Assembly (NCBI RefSeq): GCF_037975245.1
Contig: NC_092568.1
Span: 34,962,501-35,024,500 of the forward strand
Origin: Apostichopus japonicus
Lineage: Eukaryota; Echinodermata; Holothuroidea; Aspidochirotida; Stichopodidae
Length of the DNA stretch: 62,000 bases
Reading direction: 5' to 3'
Below are positions 47,099-60,100 of this stretch, piece after piece. Within the stretch, counting starts at the first letter, position 1, and each line of letters begins with the position of its first letter. Under the pieces are notes generated by a model. That model saw nothing but the letters and a program-made list of their open reading frames with translations, was not told the origin of the DNA and made no database searches. The position numbers and the translations under genes are program-made.

Positions 47099-49021
47099 CT
47101 ATCTGCTTTTACTATATTCAAGTCTTACCGTCGATAATTTTAAATATTTTCTTTCCCGTGTCTGTCGGACACTTTGAAGCGTCATATTCCGGTCGACGGA
47201 CGATGATCGCTTCGGTAGCGGCGGTAACTTAACATCTGTGGACGACGACGGCGATGGCGACGACGTCGCACTTTTGAGAATCGGCAGGCTGTTCTGTTTC
47301 ACCGGGAGGACCAGTCTCTCCCTCGGTTTAACACCGGGAGGCAACTTCGGTTTATAGTTCATCAGTTTCATTTCGGAGACGGTCGGTACACCGTCGGAAG
47401 GAGGAATTGGTGAAGCAACGGGTGTGGAATATGGGGAGTCATCCTTTAACGAAGATTCACGTACTTTATCCGATTGACGATGGAACAGAGTGACATCCGT
47501 AGAAAATGAATCACGTCTTCTTTCTTGTTGTTCCTCGGTGTCTAAATCTCTCGGAAATCGAAACAGATAGGGTTTGACCTTTGGTCCACCAGGCTGACTT
47601 GGACATACGAGGTAGTTTGTTTCCACAAATGTCGGAGATTCGTGCAAACCGGCCGCGGTGTTTAACCAATTGGTCACGGTTTCATAAGAGCGAGATCGCG
47701 GTTTCATTGGAGGCGGCACAGGGAAGTGATCGATAGATGTCGAGATTACCGAAGGAGTATTCGGCGACGATGTCGTAGCAGCAGGAATAGAAGGCAGACG
47801 ATCGTCTGCCGAATCATTGTTTTCTACCGTTGTTTGATCTGCCATAGTGGAATCTTCGGAAATTTGCGAGTCATTTCCCGCCAATTTCACAGAATGAGTT
47901 GTAACGTCTAGGTCGGTTCGCATGGTATCAGTCACATGATGTAAAGGCTGCGGCGAGGGACTCGAATAATAGCCAGATGACACCCTACTTAAGGTCTGTT
48001 GCTGCAGAGGCACCATAAGCGCTATGTCAGATATTCCCTTCTCTTGCAACTCACAATCTACTTCCTCTCCACAAGTCGAAGTTGATGAAGTGGATTCAAT
48101 AACTGGTGGTAGATGAACCTTCTCCTCTTCGGTATCATATATTTTACACAGCAGTCTCCCTACACTTTCTTCGTGAGCACTCGAAGAATAAACTAATGAA
48201 TCTTGACAAAGCTCTTCGAAAACACTCACCAGTGGAAAAGGGACGCTATGACAGTCCCCAGTGGTCTTTTCTCTGCCATCAATTGCTTCCGGGTGCGGTA
48301 CAAAAATGTTTGTGTTCTCGGTGACCAAAAAATCGCCACCAAAATCGTTAGATTTTCCGTCTAAGTTTTGAAGCATTAACTGTGATTTTAAGAGTGTAGA
48401 TGTCTCCGTGTGAGATATTCTTTCGCGTGCGTTCGAATCGAGATGAAAGCCTGGCTCTTTCACAGATAAAATATGTTTTCGACAAAGTTTAGCAAAAATT
48501 AATTCCGATATCGAAGAGACGTCTTCCAAAATACCTTCGCTTAATAAAAATACAAAAACGTCACAGTTAGAAATAGCATGTAAAGATTTCCTTCTCTTTT
48601 CGTCGGCTTGATCTCTTCCATGGTTACTCCTGACGTAAAAATGAGACGAAAGCACGCCAATGACCCTCTCCTTTACCGTTGACGGGTTACATGTCAACAG
48701 ATTACCGCGATGGTAGAGGGAAACCTCGTCCGATGAACCGCAGACGTAGACGGTTTTCTCCGGTTGCGGTGAGAAGAAATCTAACGATAAGTCGGTTAAA
48801 CCAGAATCGTGATTAGACAAAACCCTCCTCAGTGGAAACTGTTCTGATCTGAAATGAGTCTCTTTAGCGAAAGACATCGGCGGTGACATGCATCCCTCAT
48901 GATCACGTGACCCGACGACCGGTAACCGTTGTAAGGTAGAACGTTTCTTTGATCTTGTCCGAATATTAGTCAGCGGTTTGTTTCTATCGTTGAAGAGAGG
49001 TATCATGTTTTGGTATTGCAT
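47099..49021 (-). CDS. 640-residue protein, possible TIR-like domain and Ser/Pro-rich tail
   Basis: This is the only long ORF in the window. Its G+C is visibly higher than its flanks and codon usage looks real. Residues 1-37 are basic (TRSKKRSTLQR). Residues 89-190 look like an alpha/beta TIR-like fold: strand KTVYVCGSSDE, helix TVKERVIGVL, strand CDVFVFLLSEGIL, helix SISELIFAKLC, strand KHILSVKEP. The similarity is topological only. From about 300 on it is Ser/Thr/Pro-rich, with SH3-ligand-like segments (FPVPPPMKPR 433-442; LPPLPKRS 599-606) and basophilic or 14-3-3-like sites (RSRSYE, KRSSSVD), suggesting a cytosolic signalling scaffold or receptor tail. An in-frame TGA lies three codons before the ATG. 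The sequence TTTTCTGATTTGAG just before the ATG is a usable 3' splice site, so this may be a terminal exon. No transmembrane segment. Not confidently assigned to a family. Confidence 0.75.
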   Translation of the reverse strand: MQYQNMIPLFNDRNKPLTNIRTRSKKRSTLQRLPVVGSRDHEGCMSPPMSFAKETHFRSEQFPLRRVLSNHDSGLTDLSLDFFSPQPEKTVYVCGSSDEVSLYHRGNLLTCNPSTVKERVIGVLSSHFYVRSNHGRDQADEKRRKSLHAISNCDVFVFLLSEGILEDVSSISELIFAKLCRKHILSVKEPGFHLDSNARERISHTETSTLLKSQLMLQNLDGKSNDFGGDFLVTENTNIFVPHPEAIDGREKTTGDCHSVPFPLVSVFEELCQDSLVYSSSAHEESVGRLLCKIYDTEEEKVHLPPVIESTSSTSTCGEEVDCELQEKGISDIALMVPLQQQTLSRVSSGYYSSPSPQPLHHVTDTMRTDLDVTTHSVKLAGNDSQISEDSTMADQTTVENNDSADDRLPSIPAATTSSPNTPSVISTSIDHFPVPPPMKPRSRSYETVTNWLNTAAGLHESPTFVETNYLVCPSQPGGPKVKPYLFRFPRDLDTEEQQERRRDSFSTDVTLFHRQSDKVRESSLKDDSPYSTPVASPIPPSDGVPTVSEMKLMNYKPKLPPGVKPRERLVLPVKQNSLPILKSATSSPSPSSSTDVKLPPLPKRSSSVDRNMTLQSVRQTRERKYLKLSTVRLEYSKSR

Positions 49022-50729
49022 CTCAAATCAGAAAATAGACACCTTTTGCGCTGTTTCTGTTGGTTTTCTCTGAAATATTTAGCGGAAATATATGGGGATA
49101 TATGCATACTTATACCCGAGGACAATCAAGTCTTCCAAATTGTGGTGAAGCCACTCATTACGTCATCGTCTCTCGGAGGGAGAACAATTCGACAGCTATA
49201 TCTAAAACAGATATTATCTATGGTTGGATAACTTAACAATTCATAGCATCGACTATCTCCAGAATAAAAACAAAAAAAGTTACGTATAACGTCCTGAATA
49301 TTTAATATATCTCTTAGAAGTGTTATCACGAAAACAAAAAATATTTCATCCTCCAACACTTTCCCGGAGACGTTAGCTCTATATGGACAAGTCATGAACA
49401 ACCCATTCACAAGAAACGGTACAGTTCAATTGCTACGGTAATGGAAATGTAATATCGAGAAATGTTAATAATAGTTATTATTAAGAATTCAGTAGACAAT
49501 AGCGGTATTGTCTTAATTTAGTCACTTTATTTACTGTTTATCTTTCTTTAGACTGCCCGTTCATAGACTTAAAGTTTTATATCAGTCTTGAAAATGTTAA
49601 GAAGAGGTGAGATGTGAAATCCAGCGAAGCCCGAACATTCTTCTGCTTGCTCTAAGATAGCGTGGAAAATATGTATATATATATATATATAAATTTACAC
49701 ATGAACACTATCGTTGTATTGAATTAGCACTTCTGTTGAATATTCGAATGTAATTAAAATATATCAATATAATACTTCAAAACAAACCAACAAATACCTT
49801 GACATGTATCTGTCTTGGTTTCCTCCATCAGTTTAGGGGAAACTTTGAGCAGTCTAAATAATTTGATGATTCCTTTGGAATATTGGTTGGACAATTGTAT
49901 TTATGTCGAATATTCTCTCTCTCTCATGAGGAGAACCCAAACTCTATTGAATTTGATAAAAACGTTTGATATGACATTTTGCGTATGAAAATTATTCGTG
50001 GTATTCTGAAACTGGTTCCATCGATATATTGTTAGCAAGACGTAAGGTAACTCCAAAGCAACGATGGACTATGTGAAAACACGTCACTTCAATAATTCAC
50101 GCTCTTGCCAATATTTCAATATTCAAATGGGTTCCGTTCAACAACCAGCCTGTGACAATATGTATCTTCTTGATCACTTATATATACGAAGTCTGTCCAT
50201 GAAACTCGAAAGAGTAAAACGTTTTCAGTGAAAAAAGTTCACATTCACAGTGTCCCATAGCAACGTAGACCGACTGTATCCATCCACCTGCGATAGCAGA
50301 GCAATATAGTGTACACAAGTTATACAGCGCAAAGTGTTCACAATACACCTTTAAACGAAGACAACGTGAACTATTATACCTCAACAAAGATTGTACAAGT
50401 ACAGCAACATAGCTCGACTTTCTGCACAATCTCGATTGCGTTTTCACCGCGAGTTCACGAGGAAATTAAATTTTTAGCAATACAAGTCTGCTCGATCGAT
50501 TCCTTGTGAAACCTTTTTACAAATACTCCTCTTACTACTTGTTCGTACGTGCTTTATATGTCAATAAATTCTCTCAATACGTGCTCCGAATGGAGCTGAC
50601 CGTTATCTGTATAAGATAACTGGCTATATCCTATTAAATATGCTATACCATTGATTCTTGTAAAGCGACGGTGTGGAATTCGTCTCTGGTGCCGTTCGTG
50701 TTTGTGTTCAAAGCTGTGAGGAATACACC
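49022..50729. other. Region upstream of the minus-strand gene
   Basis: If the 640-codon ORF is a terminal exon, its upstream exons should lie at or beyond this region. I found no exon I can defend. A second possible acceptor (AAATATTTCAG, minus strand, near 49072) would place the ATG behind a short 5' UTR. A short (TA)n lies at 49673-49691. Confidence 0.35.
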
Positions 50730-50880
50730 AGTCCCGCTTCAGAGCACTCGTATTGTCAGTGCGAGCATTATGAATATCATGTTTCTATCAAATGAAGGTA
50801 TAGGAACTGTTTGCGCTGTCAATACCAGTGCTTTGTAAGCATGGTATTGGAGTACAGTTCAGAGAGGTATCAGCATTAGC
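50730..50880 (+). mobile_element. Relic of the CAGTTG-ended DNA element
   Basis: GCTTCAGAGCACTCGTATTG, then TGAATATCATGTTTCTATCA, GGAACTGT, CAATACCAGTGCTTTG and GGTATCAGCATTAG align along about 150 bp with 12030-12178. The terminal inverted repeats are not recognisable here. Confidence 0.75.
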
Positions 50881-51833
50881 CTATAACATGGTTTTTCATA
50901 TCTATGAAGGGAATCTGCTTGTCTCTTTTCTTTCTTCTTCTTGTTTGGGGGGAGGGGAGAGGGGCTGGGGTCTTCTCATATGCTTTCTGTATTTCCCCTT
51001 TGACTGGTTGAAAAATGACGGGAAAACTGCAAATGTGCTAGCAAGAAAAAATATTCCAGTGGGTATTTAATGAATACAAACAACAGTTGTACAACTTGTC
51101 CTTAAGGCTATATTTTCGCTAAGTTAAATTAATGGCAGAACGTGTTCAATTAACGTATGACCATGTGTCTTTCCACTTATAAGTGTATATTTCTTTTTAT
51201 TTACTCTGGGCTGTCTTTTAGAGGGATTGACAATATTCTTTCAAATTACACACCAAATCAAAACAACAGGGTATCTAACAGCTCCCTGGTCTCTGCACTC
51301 GGCACTCTATGCGACGAATTTGTTTACGTCACGTATAATAAGAAAAAAGATCGAAAAAAGATATCTTATCAACAATTTATCATAGGATTGATATTCCTGC
51401 TATGTAGTATTGCTACTAGCTATTCTGTATAAATACGTTAGGTTTCCAAGAAATAATCCTAATCTTTCTACGTCACGATCTCTTTGTTTTTGTCATTTTT
51501 CTCGATCATTCTGTGAACGTACTGTTAACTAATTAAAACAACGACTGATCTGATTAGATTGTTTAACACTTCATTCACGTTTCTCCGTAGTTACCAATTT
51601 TTCCCCATTGTTTTTTTTTTTTGGCCTTTTCCCCAGGCTTCGATTTACTGATTCGTGATTATTTTTTCTTATTTTATGATTAGAGAAGGTAGCTTTCGGG
51701 AAGATTGGCTGTAATCTAAAAACAATACTCTATATAATTCATCAAGGATAAATGGAAGTTCTGTGGGACGCCGTAAAAGTCAATTGTGTCTGTAATACAA
51801 ATTCCATGAAAAATCTGGAAGTTAATTAACTAC

Positions 51834-51835
<2 letters not shown>
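50881..51835. other. Intergenic stretch, no gene seen
   Basis: A 91-codon ORF at 51157-51432 has no motif. T11 run near 51611. Nothing else recognised. Confidence 0.4.

Positions 51836-51882
<47 letters not shown>
51836..51882. repeat. (TA)n microsatellite
   Basis: About 23 TA dinucleotides. Confidence 0.93.
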
Positions 51883-51884
<2 letters not shown>

Positions 51885-51947
51885 TATGAACTGTATAATG
51901 ATCTAAAGGTATTTGCCTGTCATCCCGCCCCTTCCCTACCTATGTAT

Positions 51948-52097
51948 GTATATATATATATAATAATAATAATAATAATTTATTTTGTAAAGCGTAAAAG
52001 CCACAAAAGTGCTCTAAAACGCTATGTAACAGCAAATATAAAAAAATATGTAGTAAACTTAATGTAGAATAAAATACAATATATATATATATATATA
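51948..52097. repeat. (TA)n-(AAT)n bounded repeat fragment
   Basis: TATATA, then about six AAT triplets, then a unique phrase (TTTATTTTGTAAAGCG, then AAAGTGCTCTAAAACGCT), ending in the (TA)n that joins the SINE at 52098. It looks like the tail of another short retroelement. Confidence 0.6.
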
Positions 52098-52225
52098 AAT
52101 GAAAATCGTCATGAGTTGGAAAATCAAGAACAGTGAAAAAACTTCCAGCCTCCACCGGGATTCGAACCCGGGCCTTCCGCTCTGTACGCGGACACCCTAA
52201 CCACTAGGCTATGGACGGTGATTTA
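52098..52225 (-). mobile_element. tRNA-derived SINE, truncated copy
   Basis: Antisense on the plus strand: AATGAAAATCGTCATGAG, then CAGCCTCCACCGGGATTCG, then CCTAACCACTAGGCTATGG. It ends at the tRNA-like head, so the leader seen in other copies is missing. The 3' tail again abuts (TA)n. Confidence 0.85.
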
Positions 52226-53198
<973 letters not shown>

Positions 53199-53201
<3 letters not shown>

Positions 53202-55150
53202 TGTGTGTGTGTGTATATCGTGTCGTTTGTGAACTTACGGCTGGCTGAAACTTTATCTTTGTGATTATGTTCTCGTATTTGCTAACTCGGTATAACATTA
53301 TCACCATTATCACGTTGTTTAAAGTTGATGAATTTAGGAAAACAAACTTCCGAAGTAGATTCGTGTTTCTTTATTCTAAATGCACTCTGACCAGGTGGGT
53401 TTAATGGAGAAAAGCCGTCTCAATCGACATTAAGAAATTTATTTTCTGTTGCCCTTAATTATGACATGAACGATTTAACGTAAAATCACTTCGACCGCCC
53501 ATGTCAGCATGTTCAGTACACAAATTTAAACAAATAGACTACAAATGCGGCCCGATCAAGATTTTAACGCAGTCCATATACTCGTATCGTCCACTTTTTA
53601 CAATTTCACGGAGCCGGGAAACATTTCAAACACCTTTTTATTCATGCAATAGTAAGAAATGTAACAATATCGCAAGCTACATCTTTAAGACCGAGAGAAA
53701 GATACTATTCTAGAGAAGGGACCTAAGACAGGCTAGCCACAAAAGTGAAAGTAGTCCTAGGCCTAACGGTCGTAAAAAAAAGCAGAGATATTTGATTGAC
53801 GCATGCTCTGTTGGGCGTGGCGTGCAAAGTTTGATTGAAGTTTGTAGAAACTACGGCCTCCATCTCAATCAGGCGAATTTTATTTTGCTCAAAATATTTA
53901 ACGACAGATAACTGAATAGAAATAATGAATATTGATATGAGACTTGCAACGGTGTCATATTCACTGAGCTTTTGGTGCAATCAGCTTGTAAGGTCAAAGT
54001 TTAAATTTGGCAAACATGCACGTGCTGAGACTTTATTGTCGACGACGCGTTGACAAACGTATCCTATATGTATGTGTGAATGTATGTATGTATTTTAGAT
54101 CCTCTTGCATGCAGGAACTCGCGAGGAGGATCTTAAATACTATACAAACATGGTCGATCCAACTAAACTGCGGAACGCAGAGTATAATAATCGAGTAACG
54201 TTCACGTGTGCTCCGATCGTTAGATCTAAATAAGAAATATCAACCGTGCAATGTATTGTTTTACAACTATATCTTTTTCTTCAAGTTTTTCTTCTTGAAA
54301 TTCTTCATCATCAAGGTTTTCTTCTTCTTCCTTTTGGCACGTTCTTCAGAAAGAAACATCCATCTTGATATTTTCGCTTGACTAGTTAGAAGTTACATTT
54401 CAAAAAATAAAGTACAACGTTGATTTTCTTTAAAAAATCCGATCTCGGTTTTTGCAATTCAAATTAACACTAATATGAGTATGTCTCCATGGCAGTGTAA
54501 TTCTGAGAATTTAATGGAGTCTTGCATTAATCGATACAATTAACATAAATTTTTATGACAAAAACATATAACTTAAATGTTACCTTTGTCTTGTTTTGAG
54601 CACTCTCATGGTATGTTTGAGTATAAAGCTGAAGCCAGAAGTTGGCGATTGGACAACTTACACTCATATATGAAAAATAGTTGTGTAACGTACTCGAAAA
54701 CGTGACTGTGTAACACGTGATAAAACTCTCAATGGATTGATTCTCTGGAGGATTTGACATGTGTCAGAAGTAAAATGTAAATTGTCCGACAAGTATTTTG
54801 TAATTAAGCGGAAAAAGAGAAACGAGAGACAGTTAGAGATTCGCACTAAATATTTAGTGTTTTTTTCTTTTCACCAAAACTAATTTATCCGATAGCAGAA
54901 AAACTCTCTTCTCGCTTCTCCATGAATGACTACCGGTAAATAGATACCTTTGTAATAAATGTGGGTTGTTTTTTTTTTCTCGTAGCGAGAAATTGACTAA
55001 ACTGTCTCCTGTCAAGTTTTAAAAAGCTTAACACTTAAAATTTAAACTGAAGATCGTTTTGAAAATTATAAATGACGGATGTTAACTAAAGTGTAGAAGA
55101 TAGAAAGGAGATAAAGTGTAAATTGTCTACTTTGTTGTATATGTATATGT
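53199..55150. other. 2-kb stretch, no gene seen
   Basis: Contains an 8-bp inverted repeat AGATCCTC/GAGGATCT (54097-54104 and 54126-54133). Short ORFs show no motif. Confidence 0.4.
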
Positions 55151-55161
55151 ATATATGTATG

Positions 55162-55201
<40 letters not shown>
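55151..55201. repeat. (TA)n microsatellite
   Basis: TATGTATATGTA words run into pure TA. It is the insertion target of the element at 55202. Confidence 0.92.
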
Positions 55202-55204
<3 letters not shown>

Positions 55205-55554
55205 TGGCGTAGGAAGGTACTTTGAGTGGGGGGGGGGGGGCTGAAGACTGATGGCCGGCCTGGGGGAGGGGTCTAAGGGGAGGGGGTGTCCATTTGCATT
55301 TTCAGGTGGCCTCAGATGCAATTTGGTGCAATATAGCACACTTCAACACCCACTCCATTTTGTAAATAATTTTGCATTTTCACCTGGCCTTAGATGCAAT
55401 TTGGTGCTCCACATGAGATTTTTTTTTCTCATTTGGAAATGAAAAAGGGGTTTTCTGACTTGCGAAGCGGGGGGGGGGCGGAATGATACTTCCGCCCACC
55501 ACATTTTTCATTGGGGGGAGGGCTGGCGCCCCCAGCCCCCGGTTCCTACGCCCT

Positions 55555-55556
<2 letters not shown>
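55202..55556 (-). mobile_element. hAT-like non-autonomous element, CAAGGGCGTAGGAA family, inverted copy
   Basis: Left end CAGTGGCGTAGGAAGGTAC and right end GGTTCCTACGCCCTTG, the reverse orientation of 3819-4188. Flanks of TATATATA on both sides (55194-55201 and 55557-55564) are compatible with an 8-bp TSD in a TA array. G-tract at 55231-55240 and a G9 run at 55471-55479 inside. Both GCACCAAATTGCA-type modules are present in reverse. Confidence 0.88.
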
Positions 55557-55587
<31 letters not shown>

Positions 55588-55592
<5 letters not shown>

Positions 55593-55912
55593 TTGACTGG
55601 GAGTATAGGGGGTCGGTGAAGCTCACCCCCCCCAAAAAAAAACCCTTCCCTCCTTCCTCCCCCTTCCAAGCTGCACTACTTGACATAGTTTCTGGACATT
55701 TCTAACAGTTTTTAACTGTTTCTGCTTGTATTTTGCTCTGTAGAAAATATCTCCGAGTCATAGTATATAGGTTTGCAATGAAGATGGATATTGGTCGTTT
55801 GCACATGCCGCGTGACGCAGAATAAACAAAGCTCCCTGTTTCTCTCTCTCTATACTGTTTGTTCTTTCATCTGTTATGGATTACTGATTCCCGGTAGTTT
55901 ATCAGTTTAAAT
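55588..55912. other. Short intergenic stretch
   Basis: Follows the right (TA)n (55557-55587). C-tract and A-tract near 55625-55641. No gene seen. Confidence 0.45.
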
Positions 55913-56323
55913 CAGGGTTGTCCAACCTACGGCCCGCGGGCCACAGTCCGGCCCGCCGCAGGGTTGCGTCCGGCCCGCCAGAAATGCTCTACGGTGCGAA
56001 ATTTTAGTGAGCAGATTTATTGATAACAATTTGAAGCCATATAATCAATTATTCGAACCTTCTGGGTCCAAAAAACTGCATACAGGTCAGTTTGTGTGAC
56101 ACTCTCAGCGGAGGGGGGGGGGGGGAGGCGGCTGGACTTTATTCATCTGTTTTATCAGGAAGGAAAATAAATCAGTGCGCTCCGCGCGCAGTGCTCACAT
56201 TCTGTTGCCTAATTGGACTTCGGGCAAAAATCGAAAAATCGAGCGTATACGGGTTCATGCGGCCCCCTCCTTCATCATAATCATTCGATGTGGCCCTCCT
56301 CTGCAAAAGGTTGGACAACCCTG
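55913..56323. mobile_element. hAT-like non-autonomous element, CAGGGTTGTCCAACCT ends
   Basis: Perfect 16-bp inverted repeats CAGGGTTGTCCAACCT and AGGTTGGACAACCCTG. Perfect 8-bp TSD GTTTAAAT (55905-55912 and 56324-56331). The subterminal GGCCCGCGGGCC and GTCCGGCCCGCC words recall widespread animal hAT elements with ...TCCAACCTNCGGCCCGCGGGCC ends. 411 bp, no transposase. The 62-codon ORF inside is not a gene. Confidence 0.92.
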
Positions 56324-56331
56324 GTTTAAAT

Positions 56332-57096
56332 AATTCAATTTCCGTTTTTGGAACGACATAGACATGAGTGAGGATTCGCTATTTGCAAAAACCTGGGATA
56401 TTGACGTTCGCAGGAAGAAGCTTCCCCGACAAACGATGGAAGGGGACCAACTGCCCCACCCCGAAGGCCCCCCCCCCTTTACGAACGCCACTGGCAAGAG
56501 ATATACGTTTCGAAGAGTAAAAATTACACAACGCTAACAAGGGAACCTTGCTTGCATAGCTTCAATAGTGGGTATACTTGATAAACCTTCAGTGACGTAT
56601 GAATTTTCCATCTGGGTGACATGAAATAATCTTTCATAAATCCACTTTCAAATACTGTCCTTAACATTTCCCTTGTCCCCTGGTCGTCATTCGCCTCCCC
56701 CGTCCCCCACCCCCGCCCCTCGCTGGACCCCAATAGGCTCGGACTAATGGCACCTATCGAGAAGACCCATCATCGTTTAATGTGTGTTCAAGTCGAATAC
56801 TGTAATATTAAATATATTCCGAAATTCTTCACATTCGTTGTATAGTGTTAATTACCGTACTATAGTTAGCGGGTGGTTAAAATTATTGTATTCTCATAAT
56901 CTCATATGTTAATCTACGTCATTCCTATTTCCGTCACAGTAATCTTCTTTTGTTATAGTTACAGCTATATACGCTAAAATGTTCGCCGTTACGTCAATTC
57001 CAAGTAAAGACAGGTGTTTTGACATGTTTCATATATTTCACACATTATAAACCTTACAAAAGGTATTTCTGATTTTCTTTTAACTAAATATTAGTT
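56332..57096. other. Intergenic stretch, no gene seen
   Basis: C-tract near 56468-56477, followed by a lone DNA-transposon-like right end ACGAACGCCACTG (to 56493) whose partner I did not find. Confidence 0.4.
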
Positions 57097-57101
57097 TTAT
57101 A

Positions 57102-57189
<88 letters not shown>
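57097..57189. repeat. (TA)n microsatellite
   Basis: About 45 TA dinucleotides with one ATTATA break at the left. Confidence 0.95.
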
Positions 57190-57191
<2 letters not shown>

Positions 57192-60100
57192 TTGCTTTTA
57201 CATGAAGTTCCCAGGTTTATCAAACAGCATGTTACAAACTTACATGTTCCATAATGATGATTGTCGCTCAATTTACATTCCCGCTCACGTGCATGACCCA
57301 TATATAACGTATATATAAGACGTATGTTATAATACGAACTTCACAAGCCGCATGAGCATGTTTCGTAATATATTAGTTTTGCTAGATTCCCCGTCATCTC
57401 AAGTATTGAAACCTGTTTTTAGTTTATAACGTTAACGGTAGTCCGAATAGGCCCCAAATTATAGCATGCTTTAATCGCTAGAAGTTTTCAAAAAAGTGCT
57501 TTACCTCTCCAAATTGTTCTCAGACATTTATAAGGAACACACAAGATGACTGAATGTCCCAGTGAGGGTAATTTTCCTCGATCGATGTAATAAAAACAAT
57601 TTAAGAATTTTGACCAAAGGTGACCATATCATTGAATTTCTAGCATATTTTGGGGCCAATACAACATACTTATAATAACAGATGTTGTGTAACACTGACC
57701 TTTTACTTAAATTTCTCACGTATATCAATTAAGCAGCAGGCTGTTCAGCTGTTCAACGCTGCATCGAAGCTAGTCTTGGCCAAGTCGTTTGTAATATACT
57801 CCTTTTCTCGCATGCAAACTGTACATGCCTCAAAGTCCGTTTCTGCCTACCACGAATGTGCTTGCCCACTGCATTTCACATGCCCGAGGATCTATCCAAT
57901 ACAAGTATCAATCAAAAGCGTTGCCGAGCTTTTCTATGGGCAGTATAGAGCAAATAGATACGGAAAATAGCTTTGTGAAGAAGAAGAGTACACTAGGTAG
58001 TTCATACTAGGGTCTTAACAAGACTATACATCGAGGCCGGAATTACCTCTTTGGTACGGTATATATTACCACAGTATACGGTATAGGACAGTGTAAGCAA
58101 ACACAACGTTAGATTGCCAGCTTTGTTAATTGAAAGCGTCACATGCCAAGTTGGTCCAAGCTGTTCCTTTTCTTCTACTCCTCATCCTCCTTCCATGCAC
58201 TTCTTATTTTGCCCCTGCCTAAATCAGTCGCCTCCCTCTCTCCACCAACCTCCCCCTATCAAATCCTGTGCACGCCACTGCCCGAGTCCCATATTCGGAG
58301 AAATCCTTATCTTCCTACTGTAACAATGATAACACGGAAAGATTTCTTCTCATTGCTATAATTTGCATCTTTTGATATAACATTCAATCTTTTGACAGCG
58401 CTATTTAACCAACATTTTACAAAATAAAGGCAAACTTGACTACTTTACTTTATTTATTTGTTAATATTGAAATCTCTGTTTTCTTTCGTTTTGTATCACA
58501 TTCTCCCTTTTCGGTTGTGGATTGCAAATAACGTCGACAGATGGTCTATATAGCAGAAGATTCGCATATAAAAAAATAAAAAAAATTAGGTTAAAATACT
58601 TATTTACGACATGTTGAAAAGAAAAATAAATTTCAGGAGACTTATAGGGTCTCCACTAATTTAATTTCAATTTGTAAAGATTATGCAGAGTGCTTTAAAT
58701 GAAAATATTAATTTTATTAGGACTGTCATTAATAAGCGGTTGAGTATGAGATCATTATGAAACGAAAAAAAAATATCATTTGATTGCCTGACAATCCTTT
58801 TGATAACGCAAAGGGTCCATCTGAGGACCCCCGTGGTGCGCAAACCCATAAAGTTGAAAAGGTGGGTTGGCAAATACATAGTCTACCCTCCCCCTCCCCA
58901 ACTTCAAACGTGAGAGGAAAGCGCTCACCCCCCCCCCCCCGTGTAACAACAACTATACTTTTTTGACATAAGAACTCAATTTATTATATTGCGGTGGTTT
59001 ATACCGGTACTTTCTAAGTTTCTAGCGTGCGTGCAGACGTTACATTCTGAGGTATACATAAAACAATATTGCGGGAATCGTTTGGCCTGGACGTATCATC
59101 TCTTATATAATTCACGACAAAGGAAATTTATATTGGATGTACATACCGGGGGGTATACGTTATGTCACCCGTTAACTGTTCACGGAAGCATTAATATTAT
59201 CTCATGTCTTAATGGTTAACAGGGTACAAAGATGAGATAAAGTGACCCTTTAAGTCCTCTGGCATCTAGATACAGTTCAGATGCTTTATGCATTTTGTTT
59301 TTATTCAAAGTTTATGGTATTGTAATAGTAAAAAGTTGACTTAAATATGTAATGAAGGAGGAAAATGATGGCAAAAGTAACCCAAATAAAACACATTAAC
59401 TTTTGATAGTTTTGCTGTTCTTGTGCAGCAACGTTCTTCTCCTTTCAGTGTCTAAAATTTAGATTTTGTTATAAGTTATCATGACTATTGTTATTTCAGA
59501 CAGAAAAGAACAAAGAAAGAAACAAGTACAACCTATTGTACAGTATGATAAACTATATATTTTATTTTATTCGTTATGAACATGATGATCGACACACTCT
59601 ACATAGTGTAATGAACAATGACAATGTCTATTCTTTGTTGGGGCCTCAAGAAACAGATTTATTATGATGAGACTGGATTCAAGTAACCTTCTCGCTATCT
59701 TTAGAAATCGGTAGCAAGAGTTAACTTGTGGCAAGAATGTCCTTACAATTTATTGGAAAAGTCACATCTTTAATATTTTCTCTATATACTTACTGTTGAA
59801 AATGATGGCGTCCTTCCTCTTAATCATACAGCGCTAGCTCTATATCAGCACTGTAAACATCTATTGTCGGTTGATATTCTTCTCCTCGTAAAATCTTCGG
59901 TATGATCGCTAGGAAACGATATATGTTAATTCAGGCTCAACTTTAGGAAAATCATCTGCCCAAAGGTAGGACAATTAAAAGGTAACTATATGAACTGTAG
60001 CACTAGCAAAAATATTAATCAGTAGTATAAAATTTGGTTCTCATGTATTTTAAGAGTTATCTAATTAATGATGCCTGTGTAACCTGTAGTAGCTTTCTTA

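Noticed and set aside
57650-57970. 106-codon plus-strand ORF
   Set aside because: Non-ATG first codon, no motif, no flanking splice or promoter evidence.
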